Shown here: positions 26,859 to 35,228 of the stretch, one piece after another
Layout of the letters: each line of letters begins with the position of its first letter
Numbering within the stretch: the stretch's first letter is position 1
NCBI RefSeq assembly: GCF_008329965.1
Contig: NZ_CP036150.1
Span: 2,418,001 to 2,482,000 of the forward strand
Origin: Oceanispirochaeta crateris
GTDB taxonomy: Bacteria; Spirochaetota; Spirochaetia; DSM-2461
Length of the DNA stretch: 64,000 nucleotides
Direction of reading: 5' to 3'
Notes under the pieces: generated by a model
Database searches by the model: none
What the model was told of the DNA's origin: nothing
Seen by the model: only the letters and a program-made list of their open reading frames with translations
Translations under genes and position numbers: made by a program

Positions 26859-29080
26859 TGATTTTGTTCAAATACTGACATAACAGATATATGTGAAATC
26901 AGATAAGCCAGGGTGCTTTCTGCTCCCTGGTTCCTATTGACCCCATAGGGTTTTAAACCATCGTTACAGCCCTTTGTCTCAAAATCATACAGGGGTATAT
27001 GGAGGTCATTATCACCAAGGAACCACATGAAAGACCTAAACATTTTATCAAGGTATTGGGGATCTTTTTCCACCTTATAGGCTTGTCGGAACATAAGAAC
27101 AACGGCCATGGCGTTAAGGGGTTGTTGGTCAAAATTAGCGGCATCTCCCCCTTTATGATACCATCCATCACTTCCCACGATGGAAAGGTTCCCTTCTGAA
27201 AGAACAATAGAACTCAGAAAGTCTATGGATTCAAAGGCGATGGTCTTCGATTCCTCTCTCCCCGTAATTTCATAGGAACAGAGCAGTGAATAGGGAAGAA
27301 TTCCATTATCATAGCTGATAAGCGGCTCATACCAATGCCAGCCTTCTTCACTGTTGGCCGTGTAATAATCTTCCAGTTTTTGAGTCATCGATCTAAGGTG
27401 ATTCATCATTCCCTCATCTGTTGGAAAACGATGCATCCAATTACTCACACCAATGATGGAGTTTGCCAGCCCCCGGATTGAATTTAAATCAGGAAATTTG
27501 ACCATCCCCTTCTGAAAGAGATCCCGAACCTGCTCAAATAGAACATCATTCGGCGGAAAACGAATCAAGGTTCCCAAGGCCCAGATGGTTCGTCCGAAAG
27601 AGTCCTCAGATCCTATTTCATCCAAATAATTCCTGGAATAGGAGAGAAAATTTCTGAAGCTCCCATCATCATTCTGCATATATTGAATAAAACTCAAATA
27701 ATGAAGCATCAGTCTCAATGATTCTGGATCTTTCATCTGCCTGTATGCCATTGTCGTCATAAGGAGTGCCCTGGCATTGTCGTCCAGACAATATCCATCC
27801 TGGAATTTGGGAACAATATACTTTGCATGCTGCAGAATACCCGTAGAATCTGTCATCCGAATGACATGATCAAGACTGAATTGCGGCATGAGACCCGTAT
27901 TAACGACATTATGATCAATTTCAACGGGGACAGGAATTGGACTTTTTCTGGTTTCATCGAATAACTTTAAATACCTCTGACCAATCATAGGCCAACTCGT
28001 CTTTTTTCCAAATTCGAAGGCTCTGGACTGAAGCTGTTTTAACCGGACAGGGTCTTCTAGTAGAGAATTTAGAATCTCAGCAAGTTGCTCCGAATTACCA
28101 AAATCAAACAGGATTCCCCTGTCATTAGCCAGAAGCTCTTTAGCATGCCAGTATGGAGTCGAAATAACAGCGGTTCCCGAGCTGACAGCATAAGCCAAGG
28201 TACCACTGGTAATTTGTGCTTCGTTTAGATATGGGGTCACATACATATCTGCAGCACTCAGGTACCCCAGTAAATCATCAATGGAAAGAAAGCGATCATC
28301 AAAGAAAACGTTATCTGACAAACCCTGTTGATGCACGAGGAGCTTGAGATAATTGCGGTACTCTTCTCCAGAGGATCTGATAACAGCCGGATGGGTTTTT
28401 CCTAAGATAATATACAGAAGGTCCGGATGTTTTTTGACCACTTCCGGAAGGGCGTTTATCACCGTTTCAATGCCCTTATTCCGACTGAGAAGCCCAAAAG
28501 TGATTAGAGTCTTTCGGTTTTCTACCTTAAATTTCTTCTTATGGTACTCAATTCTGGTAAAGTCAAACTCGGGAACACCATGCTCGATAACATGGATCTT
28601 TTCTTTCTCAACACCATAGACCTCTGTTAGAAAATCTATGGCCAGGCTGTTCATAACAACAATTGCCGAGGCTCTCTTGCCAATTTCTATGATGATATTT
28701 TTTTCGTTGTAGGATGGTTCTTTTAAAACTGTATGAAAAATAACTACCAGTGGAATTTTTAATTTATTAATGAGAGGTAATATATACACTCCACTGTTAC
28801 CGCCGTAAATACCGAATTCATGCTGTAGCAGACATATATCGGCGCCGCTGAAATTTATATACTTTGCGGCTTGGAGGTAATCCTGAAGGTAATCTTGACG
28901 TATCGTACTTTCTACTTCTTCAGGATACGCGTACTCTTTATGATTATCATTCATGGCAATTACAAATGCCTGATGAAGAGCACCATCATACTTTTGCCCC
29001 AATGAGTCGATAACATCTTTAGTAAAAGTTGCTATACCACACTCTCTTGGAGGGAAGTTTCCTACACAGGCAATCTTCAT
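26855..29080 (-). CDS. GT4 glycosyltransferase fused to a C-terminal helical-barrel domain
   Basis: 741 aa. Residues 1-380 form a GT4 transferase (N-terminal GNFPPRECGIATFTKDV, then ITFGLLSRNKGIETVI and TSGTLAYAVSSGTAVIS in the donor site). Residues about 400-741 form a second, helix-rich domain with repeated DNARAL, WALGTLIR, GWHWYEP, YDNGILPYSL and GAESTLAYL segments, resembling an (alpha/alpha)6 barrel. This two-domain type is often found near GH130 genes (recollection). GGAG precedes the ATG. It ends 4 bp inside the convergent GH130 gene. The second domain could act on or bind the glycan; its catalysis is unknown. Confidence 0.85.
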   Translation of the reverse strand: MKIACVGNFPPRECGIATFTKDVIDSLGQKYDGALHQAFVIAMNDNHKEYAYPEEVESTIRQDYLQDYLQAAKYINFSGADICLLQHEFGIYGGNSGVYILPLINKLKIPLVVIFHTVLKEPSYNEKNIIIEIGKRASAIVVMNSLAIDFLTEVYGVEKEKIHVIEHGVPEFDFTRIEYHKKKFKVENRKTLITFGLLSRNKGIETVINALPEVVKKHPDLLYIILGKTHPAVIRSSGEEYRNYLKLLVHQQGLSDNVFFDDRFLSIDDLLGYLSAADMYVTPYLNEAQITSGTLAYAVSSGTAVISTPYWHAKELLANDRGILFDFGNSEQLAEILNSLLEDPVRLKQLQSRAFEFGKKTSWPMIGQRYLKLFDETRKSPIPVPVEIDHNVVNTGLMPQFSLDHVIRMTDSTGILQHAKYIVPKFQDGYCLDDNARALLMTTMAYRQMKDPESLRLMLHYLSFIQYMQNDDGSFRNFLSYSRNYLDEIGSEDSFGRTIWALGTLIRFPPNDVLFEQVRDLFQKGMVKFPDLNSIRGLANSIIGVSNWMHRFPTDEGMMNHLRSMTQKLEDYYTANSEEGWHWYEPLISYDNGILPYSLLCSYEITGREESKTIAFESIDFLSSIVLSEGNLSIVGSDGWYHKGGDAANFDQQPLNAMAVVLMFRQAYKVEKDPQYLDKMFRSFMWFLGDNDLHIPLYDFETKGCNDGLKPYGVNRNQGAESTLAYLISHISVMSVFEQNH

Positions 29081-29212
29081 ATCGTTGCTCCTTCTGAAAT
29101 ATAATTTTAAGTCCTGTTAGTCATGAAAAAGAATCATAACCCATCCCTTAAATTGTAATCCAAATGGACCTAGAATAGCAAAGTTGTATAGTAAAATGCT
29201 GATGACGTATTA

Positions 29213-29779
29213 TTATTTTTTGTACTCGTACTCGATGGGTGCATTCTTCAAACGACGAAGAATATTCATCATTTCGCGGACCTCTCCCTTGTGAAAAAAG
29301 ATCATTGAGAAGAGCTCCCAAAAAAGAACCCAACCCCCAATAAAAAAGCCTTCTTCCAAAATCGAAAGGACGGTACTCTCAGGTATAAAATGCTCCATTA
29401 AAGTCGCCAGAGAAATAAAAATCAAACCATAGGCAGCATATAAAACGGCGTTTTTATACATCTTCTTCTTTTTGAATTGCAGTTTCTTTATCCTGTAGGA
29501 AAAATAGTTTTCAAAGCTATTTTTATTCAATAATTCTTTTTGAGTATTTTTGATTGCCTCTGGGAGATGTAGGACAATACAGATGGGAGATTTTGGCGGA
29601 ATTTCTCTGCAGCATTCCTCTAGGTATTCAAATAGATCATCATCCAGATCACGATTCAATTCTGGAGAGAAATCCCAGGAATTATAAATTTCCCGATAGA
29701 AGTCAATGTCTATATCGATTAGAGTTTCTTTTTTCTTTTTTCTATAAAACCCGAGGATTTTCGCTTCGTTCATAGTCAT
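29213..29779 (-). CDS. Membrane protein of unknown function
   Basis: 188 aa. A soluble N-terminal half (1-105), acidic early and basic near the membrane (KKLQFKKKKMYK), is followed by two transmembrane helices (about 108-128 AVLYAAYGLIFISLATLM and 137-160 FFIGGWVLFWELFSMIFF) and a cytoplasmic tail. No family recognised. Two Met codons (29779, 29773) could start it. The end of a possible upstream small frame overlaps its start by 38 nt. Nothing around it indicates its role. Confidence 0.7.
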   Translation of the reverse strand: MTMNEAKILGFYRKKKKETLIDIDIDFYREIYNSWDFSPELNRDLDDDLFEYLEECCREIPPKSPICIVLHLPEAIKNTQKELLNKNSFENYFSYRIKKLQFKKKKMYKNAVLYAAYGLIFISLATLMEHFIPESTVLSILEEGFFIGGWVLFWELFSMIFFHKGEVREMMNILRRLKNAPIEYEYKK

Positions 29780-29933
29780 GGTTATCCACCATGTTTTCTA
29801 CTTGTGCAAGAGTTAAACTGCCTAGTGGACCTGATAAATGAAAAAGAATATATCTTTGGTTCAAAAAATGGAAAGACTTAATCTGCCTCAGCCATAAAAA
29901 ACTGAGTCCTTCTTTATATTTTAACTTGAACAT
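29742..29933 (-). CDS. Possible 63-aa protein overlapping the membrane-protein gene
   Basis: ATG at 29933, stop 38 nt inside the next gene in another frame. The sequence (basic, hydrophobic start, then SLTLAQVENMVDNHDYERSENPRVL) looks protein-like, but there is no ribosome-binding site. It may be a small partner protein, or a sign that the two frames were once one. The rest of 29780-30114 shows no other gene. Confidence 0.35.
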   Translation of the reverse strand: MFKLKYKEGLSFLWLRQIKSFHFLNQRYILFHLSGPLGSLTLAQVENMVDNHDYERSENPRVL

Positions 29934-30114
29934 GGAATAGAACCGACACTTGAATCCAACAGTAGGATGGAGTGAATGAATCTGTTTCTCTTATTAATTT
30001 ACCAACTCAAATAGACAGGAAGAACCGGAGTCATTGAAATGGACATTGTATTAATAGTAAAAATTATTTAAAGTCTTCACCTCATAACAATGACAGAAAT
30101 CCAATAACAAGAAC

Positions 30115-30783
30115 TCAACTCTTAATATGTTCTGTAATCTCTTCCAATAATTTTCCAGTATAATCCAGAGAAACATGAACAGAGCTTTGAAGATCCTGAG
30201 GGAGAAGATCCCTGACCCTAGCCATAGATATCTGTGATAAAAGAATATCGTCATGTTCCTTCAATAATTCAATGATATACTCTACCACAGCGGTATCATG
30301 ACCCTGAACATCCCCTTTCATCAGAGTTTCGAAAGCACCTGGACAAACCTTAATAGGTACAGAGTGATTAAGATCCAATCTTACTCTCATTTCTTCACCC
30401 AGTAGAGCGGCAGGTGTTTTATTGGTAGGATTTGTCATTAAAACAACAGGATTGTTAGAATGACTGAGAACAGAATCAAACATCTTTTCATCAATCCGAA
30501 CAATAGGAATGGAACTGTTCTTTTGAACACTCACAACAGATGGGGAAAGGGAACTACAGCTGACAATGATAGCTTTAGCCTCCCCCTTGATACAACGGTC
30601 AACAAGAGCCTGAAGCCAGGGAACTGTCAATTCAGGAGTGTTTCCATCTTTCATCATCCTGAAAAGAACGGCCTCATCAAGCATATGAAAAAAATCATAA
30701 TCTTGATTGTAAGGTTCCAATGCAGATTGCACTGGCCCAAGGACAAGCGGTGTCGTATGTATCAATGCTATTCTATTCTTCAT
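30115..30783 (-). CDS. Asp/Glu racemase-superfamily enzyme with one catalytic Cys
   Basis: 222 aa. Fold and length match the Asp/Glu/hydantoin racemase superfamily. The first catalytic Cys is present (C76 in IVSCSSLSP). The second position, usually Cys in a (L/G)C motif, reads LLSQISMARV, so Gln replaces Cys near residue 184. One-Cys members are known as decarboxylases or isomerases rather than true racemases. It lies downstream of the split transketolase genes but behind a terminator, so it is expressed by read-through or from its own promoter (TTGCCC and TAGAAT, 16 nt apart, upstream). Substrate unknown. Confidence 0.82.
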   Translation of the reverse strand: MKNRIALIHTTPLVLGPVQSALEPYNQDYDFFHMLDEAVLFRMMKDGNTPELTVPWLQALVDRCIKGEAKAIIVSCSSLSPSVVSVQKNSSIPIVRIDEKMFDSVLSHSNNPVVLMTNPTNKTPAALLGEEMRVRLDLNHSVPIKVCPGAFETLMKGDVQGHDTAVVEYIIELLKEHDDILLSQISMARVRDLLPQDLQSSVHVSLDYTGKLLEEITEHIKS

Positions 30784-30851
30784 AACCAGATTTTCTCCAA
30801 AGACTTATTCTACCTCAGCAAGGCTAAAGGGCAATTCAAAACGAGATCTTA

Positions 30852-30901
30852 AAAAATCAGACGGAGCTAACCGCAAAGGAGGAAAATGATAGCTCCGTCT
30901 G
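30852..30901 (-). terminator. Terminator after the split transketolase genes
   Basis: 12-bp inverted repeat TAGCTCCGTCTG (30890-30901) / CAGACGGAGCTA (30858-30869), with TTTTTT directly after it on the minus strand. The 20-nt loop contains a GGAGG. It separates the transketolase unit from the racemase-family gene. Confidence 0.8.
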
Positions 30902-30912
30902 TAAAAACAAAT

Positions 30913-31848
30913 CTATTGTGAAGTTTTTCCAACAAGTGCTTCAGCTTTAGCTACAATAGCCGTTACAGAAATACCATATTTATCCAACAAATCCACGTAA
31001 GGACCCGATTCAGTAAAACAATCATCAATGCCGACAAAATCCATGGGAACGGGATTAGATTTGACGAGGACTTCCGATACAGCACTTCCAAGTCCACCAT
31101 GAATGGAATGCTCCTCAACAGTCAGAAAACATCCTGTTTTTTTAGCTGAAGTTAGAATAGCATCGATATCCAGAGGTTTGAGGCTTCCCAAATCTAAGAC
31201 ATCTGCTGCAATCCCTTTTTCAGCTAGCAATCCAGCTGCCTCAAGGACCATTGGAATAGTGATACCACAAGCTCCAATAGTCACATTCTTGCCCTCAGCC
31301 AGGATTTCCGCTTTACCGATCATCAATGGTTTTTTATTCAGTACAGGACTAGGGTTCCGGCACATTCTAATGTATACAGGACCATTGATATTTAAAGCTT
31401 GTTCCAATGCAGAAGTAACATCATCTGCATGAGCTGGTACTAAAACAGTCATATTGGGAAAGGCTCTCATAATAGCAAGATCCGTGATGGACTGGTGACT
31501 AGCACCATCAAAAGAGTCGGAAAGTCCTGAGTAACCACCTGCTATGATCACATTCAGATTATTGTAGCAAACTACATTTCTGATTTGATCAGTGGCTTTG
31601 AGAGCCAGGAAAATAGCGAAAGCACTAACTACAGGACGATACCCACATGTGGCCATACCAGCAGCAATATCCACCATATTTGCTTCAGCTACTCCTACAT
31701 TGAAAAATCTATCAGGATAGGCTTTTCCAAAAAGCCCGCTACGAGTGCTGGAAGAAACGTCTGCATCCAGAACCATCAATTTATCATTTGATTTTCCAAT
31801 CTCGACTAAAGCAGCGCCGAAGGCATCTCTCATTCCTTTGGTTTCCAT
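30913..31848 (-). CDS. Split transketolase, C-terminal (pyrimidine-binding) subunit
   Basis: 311 aa. Corresponds to the second half of transketolase: Pyr domain with the conserved VGVAEANMVDIAAGMA (the catalytic-type Glu) and SFDGASHQSITDLAIMRAFP, and a C-terminal domain with VEEHSIHGGLG. It pairs with the N-terminal subunit encoded just upstream (TAATG overlap) to form one TPP enzyme. Split transketolases are often devoted to a special sugar phosphate rather than the pentose cycle. It is the last gene of the leftward operon before the terminator. Confidence 0.93.
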   Translation of the reverse strand: METKGMRDAFGAALVEIGKSNDKLMVLDADVSSSTRSGLFGKAYPDRFFNVGVAEANMVDIAAGMATCGYRPVVSAFAIFLALKATDQIRNVVCYNNLNVIIAGGYSGLSDSFDGASHQSITDLAIMRAFPNMTVLVPAHADDVTSALEQALNINGPVYIRMCRNPSPVLNKKPLMIGKAEILAEGKNVTIGACGITIPMVLEAAGLLAEKGIAADVLDLGSLKPLDIDAILTSAKKTGCFLTVEEHSIHGGLGSAVSEVLVKSNPVPMDFVGIDDCFTESGPYVDLLDKYGISVTAIVAKAEALVGKTSQ

Positions 31849-32699
31849 TATTCATCCTCCCATTTACTTAAGACAGTTTTTAACTGCGGAAGTGCTTTTT
31901 TAAGATGTTCATCACCAACAGGTGAACCATGCCAGATATGCGTATCCTCAGTAAAATCAACACCCTTTCCTTTCGTCGTATCGTAAATAATCACAGAAGG
32001 TCCTGAGATCTGTGTATTAAGCCACTTAAAGGACTTTTCAATTTCATCAATATCATGCCCATTAAAGGATTGGTTTGCAACATTCCAGTTAAAGGCTTTA
32101 AATTTATCAACGAGAGGATCAAGAGGCATAATATCCTTTGAATGTCCATCTAACTGTACCTTGTTGTAATCAACAAGTAGAACTAAGTCTTTGGGTGCAA
32201 ATTTTCCAGCAGCCATAATAGCTTCCCAAGACTGTCCTTCATTCAAGCAACCTTCCCCTACAATCACAAAGGTTTTAAAGGGATGTTCATTACGGGCGGC
32301 CATCAAACTCATGCCTAAACCAACAGAAAGCCCGTGTCCCAGGGCTCCTGTAGACATTTCAACTCCAGAAGTCTTATTCATACAAGGATGTCCCTGAAGT
32401 GAACTGTTTAGATCTCTGAAAGAACTTAAAGTTCCTTTTTTTAGATATCCCTTTTCCTCTAGAATTCGGTACAACATGGGGGAAGCATGCCCCTTGCTGA
32501 GAATCAGTCTATCTCGATCGGACCAGTCAGGCTGCTCCGGCCTGATATTCATCTGTTTGAAATACAGATATGTTAGAATCTCAGCAACAGAAGAAGATCC
32601 TCCCCAATGTCCTGTGCCTTTAGAATGCAGAGTTTCAATGACATCAATTCTGAACTGCTGAGCAAGAGCCTGTAATTGTTTATTCGTATGTGTCTTCAT
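31848..32699 (-). CDS. Split transketolase, N-terminal (TPP-binding) subunit
   Basis: 283 aa. PP domain: DRLILSKGHASPMLY, GALGHGLSVGLGMSL and the TPP/Mg motif GEGCLNEGQSWEA ending at VDYNKVQLDG. GHWGGSSSVAEIL at the N-terminus is typical of this half. AAGGAA lies before the ATG. One-base overlap with the C-terminal subunit gene gives equal synthesis. In this island it is expected to cleave or transfer a two-carbon unit from the ketose or keto acid made by the upstream enzymes. Confidence 0.93.
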   Translation of the reverse strand: MKTHTNKQLQALAQQFRIDVIETLHSKGTGHWGGSSSVAEILTYLYFKQMNIRPEQPDWSDRDRLILSKGHASPMLYRILEEKGYLKKGTLSSFRDLNSSLQGHPCMNKTSGVEMSTGALGHGLSVGLGMSLMAARNEHPFKTFVIVGEGCLNEGQSWEAIMAAGKFAPKDLVLLVDYNKVQLDGHSKDIMPLDPLVDKFKAFNWNVANQSFNGHDIDEIEKSFKWLNTQISGPSVIIYDTTKGKGVDFTEDTHIWHGSPVGDEHLKKALPQLKTVLSKWEDE

Positions 32700-32725
32700 A
32701 ATGTGTTCCTTATTCTTCCACCAGT

Positions 32726-33115
32726 TCAGGACCAGGGAATTTTCTTTCTGTATACCAGGTGAATCCAGTTTCCTTCAGGGTCCTGAAAAAATCGGACTTT
32801 CCCCTCCTGAAAGATGGTAAAACCATCTTCCTTGAAAAGTACTCCTTTGCTTTCCAAATCTTTTACTGCTTTGTCATAATCATCAATTGTTAAGCAAAGA
32901 TGCTGAGCTTTCCGGACCTGATCTTCAGAATGTTTAAATCCCTCAGGCATGGAAAAAAACTCAAGAATATACCCTCCTTGATCTCTGACAAAAACTGGAG
33001 TGTTCTCCTCGGGTGGAATGAAAAGCTGATTAAAACCAAGCACATCCTGATACCATTGAGCTAACTCTAATGGATTTCGGGACATTATACCGATGTGTTC
33101 TATACAGTATTTCAT
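32726..33115 (-). CDS. VOC-superfamily (glyoxalase-like) metalloprotein
   Basis: 129 aa, one pair of beta-alpha-beta-beta-beta modules. Likely metal ligands by position are H7 (EHIGI), E52 (ILEFF), H72 (QHLCL) and H119 (NWIHLVYR). The last is usually Glu in this superfamily. It could be an epimerase, isomerase or dioxygenase-like enzyme; function cannot be assigned. Its ATG overlaps the stop of the epimerase gene (ATGA), so it belongs to the same pathway. Confidence 0.8.
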   Translation of the reverse strand: MKYCIEHIGIMSRNPLELAQWYQDVLGFNQLFIPPEENTPVFVRDQGGYILEFFSMPEGFKHSEDQVRKAQHLCLTIDDYDKAVKDLESKGVLFKEDGFTIFQEGKVRFFQDPEGNWIHLVYRKKIPWS

Positions 33116-33918
33116 ATGAATTTCCTTATTGTATTAATTGCTTCTAATGCTGCCTGGTCTGGTTCAGGAAAGGGTAGAATCTCAAGAGAAATGTAACCAT
33201 TGTATCCAGAGGCCTTCAAAGCGCTAATTATACTCTGGAAATCCAGATGTCCTCGTCCTGGTGCCCAGCGGTTTGAATCGGCAAAATGAACATATGAAAC
33301 CAGATCAGCATATTTCCAGAAACAGCCTTCGATTGATGGATCTTCAATATTCATATGAAAGACATCGGGCATCATCTTCAGACGAGGATGATTTAAACTT
33401 CTGATAATTTCTGCAGTCTGATAACAATTGTTCAAAAAATTGATTTCATATCTATTAACCGGTTCAAGAGCAATTGTAACACCCAGCTCATCAGATCGTT
33501 TTAATGCCTTTTCCATAGATTCTCGAAAGTAATCAATTGATGGCTCGCCTTCAGTGAGAACCCCTCTTAGGCGACCAATATTAATCAGACTACCCAATTC
33601 TGCTGCCACCTCCATAAGGCCAAAAAAATCAGTTAGAGCCTTTTCTCTTTTATTCTTATCCTGATGAGTAAAATTCACACCTGTATCAGCAAAGATTTGC
33701 CCTGTTGAAACCATGGGTATTTCTAGACCGGTTTCTTTCATAATTTTCTTAACTTTAGGAAGATCAACTTGTTTTTTATTCAAAAGAGCCAGTTCAACTC
33801 CGTCATAACCAAGCATTGCTGCTTTCATCATGCTGTTTTCAAGTTTATCCCGGAATACAACAAAAGCAGACATTAATGCATTTTCAGGAGCAACTGCGAG
33901 TGCCAGTTTTATAGACAT
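33112..33918 (-). CDS. Sugar epimerase, TIM-barrel (IolO-like)
   Basis: 268 aa xylose-isomerase-like TIM barrel. Metal and catalytic residues are visible in IALEPVNRYE, MMPDVFHMN, VHFADSNRWAPGRGHLDF and ISLEILPF. The ADSNRWAPGxGHxDF block and the EPxNRYE block strongly recall 5-keto-L-gluconate epimerase (IolO) of Thermotoga, from memory. An epimerase of a keto sugar acid is the best guess. GGGAG precedes the ATG. Second gene of the leftward operon, 11 nt after the PdxA-like gene and overlapping the VOC gene. Confidence 0.88.
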   Translation of the reverse strand: MSIKLALAVAPENALMSAFVVFRDKLENSMMKAAMLGYDGVELALLNKKQVDLPKVKKIMKETGLEIPMVSTGQIFADTGVNFTHQDKNKREKALTDFFGLMEVAAELGSLINIGRLRGVLTEGEPSIDYFRESMEKALKRSDELGVTIALEPVNRYEINFLNNCYQTAEIIRSLNHPRLKMMPDVFHMNIEDPSIEGCFWKYADLVSYVHFADSNRWAPGRGHLDFQSIISALKASGYNGYISLEILPFPEPDQAALEAINTIRKFI

Positions 33919-33929
33919 ATTCAGCTCCC

Positions 33930-34910
33930 TTACTTTAGAGATCCCAGAACAACTTTCAGTGCCTGAATTAATGCAGTAGGCTTGGCAACGCCCTTTCCTG
34001 CTATATCAAAGGCAGTCCCATGAGCACATGTAGCAATGGCAACTGGCATTCCTCCATGAATGGTGACTCCTTTATCAAAACCCAAAAGTTTGGTAGCAAT
34101 TTGTCCTTGATCGTGATACATGGACACAATAGCATCGTATTCACCATTTTTGACTTTTAAAAAAATTGTATCTGCGGGAAATGGACCTGAGGCATCAATT
34201 CCAGCCTCTCGAGCAGCTTTAACAGCAGGTTCGATCTCATCACCTTCTTCTGTTCCAAAAAGTCCCTTTTCTCCCCCATGAGGATTCAAAGCAGCAACAG
34301 CAATCCTTCTTCTTTTTACAGAGAACCTCTTAAGTTCTTCATTGAGAAAAGTTATGGAATCCAGAATTCTTTCTTTTTTAACATAGAGTGGAATATCTTT
34401 TACTGCAATGTGGCTAGACACACGAACTGTCCACATAGGATCAAGAAAATTTATCTCTCCCGTTATATCGGGACGGTTAAAATGATCTTTGAACATATCA
34501 AGTTCAGAAGGAAAAGGACATCCTCCCTTCTTCATGGCTTCTTTATTAAAAGGCGCAAATACAAATCCTTGAATCAATTTAGAATCGATCAATGACATTA
34601 TTTTTTTCAAAGATCGATACACACAGGCTCCTGACTTGGCAGAGACCTCTCCATAAGGGATCATTTCTCCATTCTCTACAGGAATATTCAAAAACATTAG
34701 ATCAGCTTCAGAATTTTTAATCTGATCTTCTGTTATATCCTGAATATTCATTTTGACATCACACACTTTGAGTGCTCTATCAAAACTAGGACGATCTCCC
34801 ACAAGGATTAGCGAAACAGGTCCCCGATTTTTGTATTCGTTTATACAGCGGACTGTTATTTCAGGTCCTATCCCGGCTGGATCTCCTATCATGAAAGCTA
34901 TTTTTTGCAT
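33930..34910 (-). CDS. PdxA-family dehydrogenase with altered substrate motif
   Basis: 326 aa from ATG 34910, with AGGAG 8 nt upstream; an upstream in-frame start at 34979 would lie in the promoter. The fold is that of 4-hydroxythreonine-4-phosphate dehydrogenase: MIGDPAGIGPEI, and metal ligands VSSHIAVKDI, NPHGGEKGLFG and MYHDQGQ are all present. The substrate-side GHTE motif of true PdxA is replaced by FPSELDMF, so the substrate probably differs. PdxA relatives oxidise phospho-tetronates or diol acids. No DUF1537 tetronate kinase lies nearby. First gene of the leftward operon. Confidence 0.88.
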   Translation of the reverse strand: MQKIAFMIGDPAGIGPEITVRCINEYKNRGPVSLILVGDRPSFDRALKVCDVKMNIQDITEDQIKNSEADLMFLNIPVENGEMIPYGEVSAKSGACVYRSLKKIMSLIDSKLIQGFVFAPFNKEAMKKGGCPFPSELDMFKDHFNRPDITGEINFLDPMWTVRVSSHIAVKDIPLYVKKERILDSITFLNEELKRFSVKRRRIAVAALNPHGGEKGLFGTEEGDEIEPAVKAAREAGIDASGPFPADTIFLKVKNGEYDAIVSMYHDQGQIATKLLGFDKGVTIHGGMPVAIATCAHGTAFDIAGKGVAKPTALIQALKVVLGSLK

Positions 34911-34977
34911 GCAGTTTACTCCTGGACTATATAGAGGGAAACAAAAGCCCTCTGCAATTGGTTTATTTATATTGAAC

Positions 34978-35005
34978 ATTGTATACCATCATTTGGAGCT
35001 GTCAA
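34978..35005 (-). promoter_or_regulatory. Leftward island promoter with overlapping operator
   Basis: Minus strand TTGACA (35005-35000), 16-nt spacer, TACAAT (34983-34978). The palindromic operator ATTGTATACCAT (34978-34989) covers the -10, so a bound repressor would block RNA polymerase. The same 12-mer is in the opposite promoter. The rest of 35006-35141 is AT-rich and holds no gene. Confidence 0.7.
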
Positions 35006-35141
35006 GATTTTTTTTCGTGTTACCCCTTTAGTCCAGACTAAAATCCAAAACCTAGTAATGTTATATACTTATGTATAAATATTTTAAAACGATTTCCCTA
35101 CTTTCATCAATTTGATTTTTATAAAAATGAAAATAAAATTG

Positions 35142-35169
35142 TTGACAGCTCTAAGATCTATGATATTCT
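35142..35169 (+). promoter_or_regulatory. Rightward island promoter (tctB)
   Basis: TTGACA (35142-35147), 16-nt spacer, TATTCT (35164-35169). Transcription would start near 35176, just upstream of the operator at 35187. Both divergent promoters begin with TTGACAGCTC. Confidence 0.65.
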
Positions 35170-35186
35170 GAAATAGTTCATGGTGC

Positions 35187-35198
35187 ATTGTATACCAT
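35187..35198. promoter_or_regulatory. Operator of the GntR/FCD regulator, copy 2
   Basis: ATTGTATACCAT, identical to 34978-34989 and close to the copy before the regulator gene (39854-39865). The core fits the T.GT-AC.A pattern bound by FCD-type GntR proteins. It lies about 10 nt after the predicted tctB start of transcription. Confidence 0.65.
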
Positions 35199-35228
35199 TT
35201 ATAAAACTACTTTTATTCTATTGGAGTT

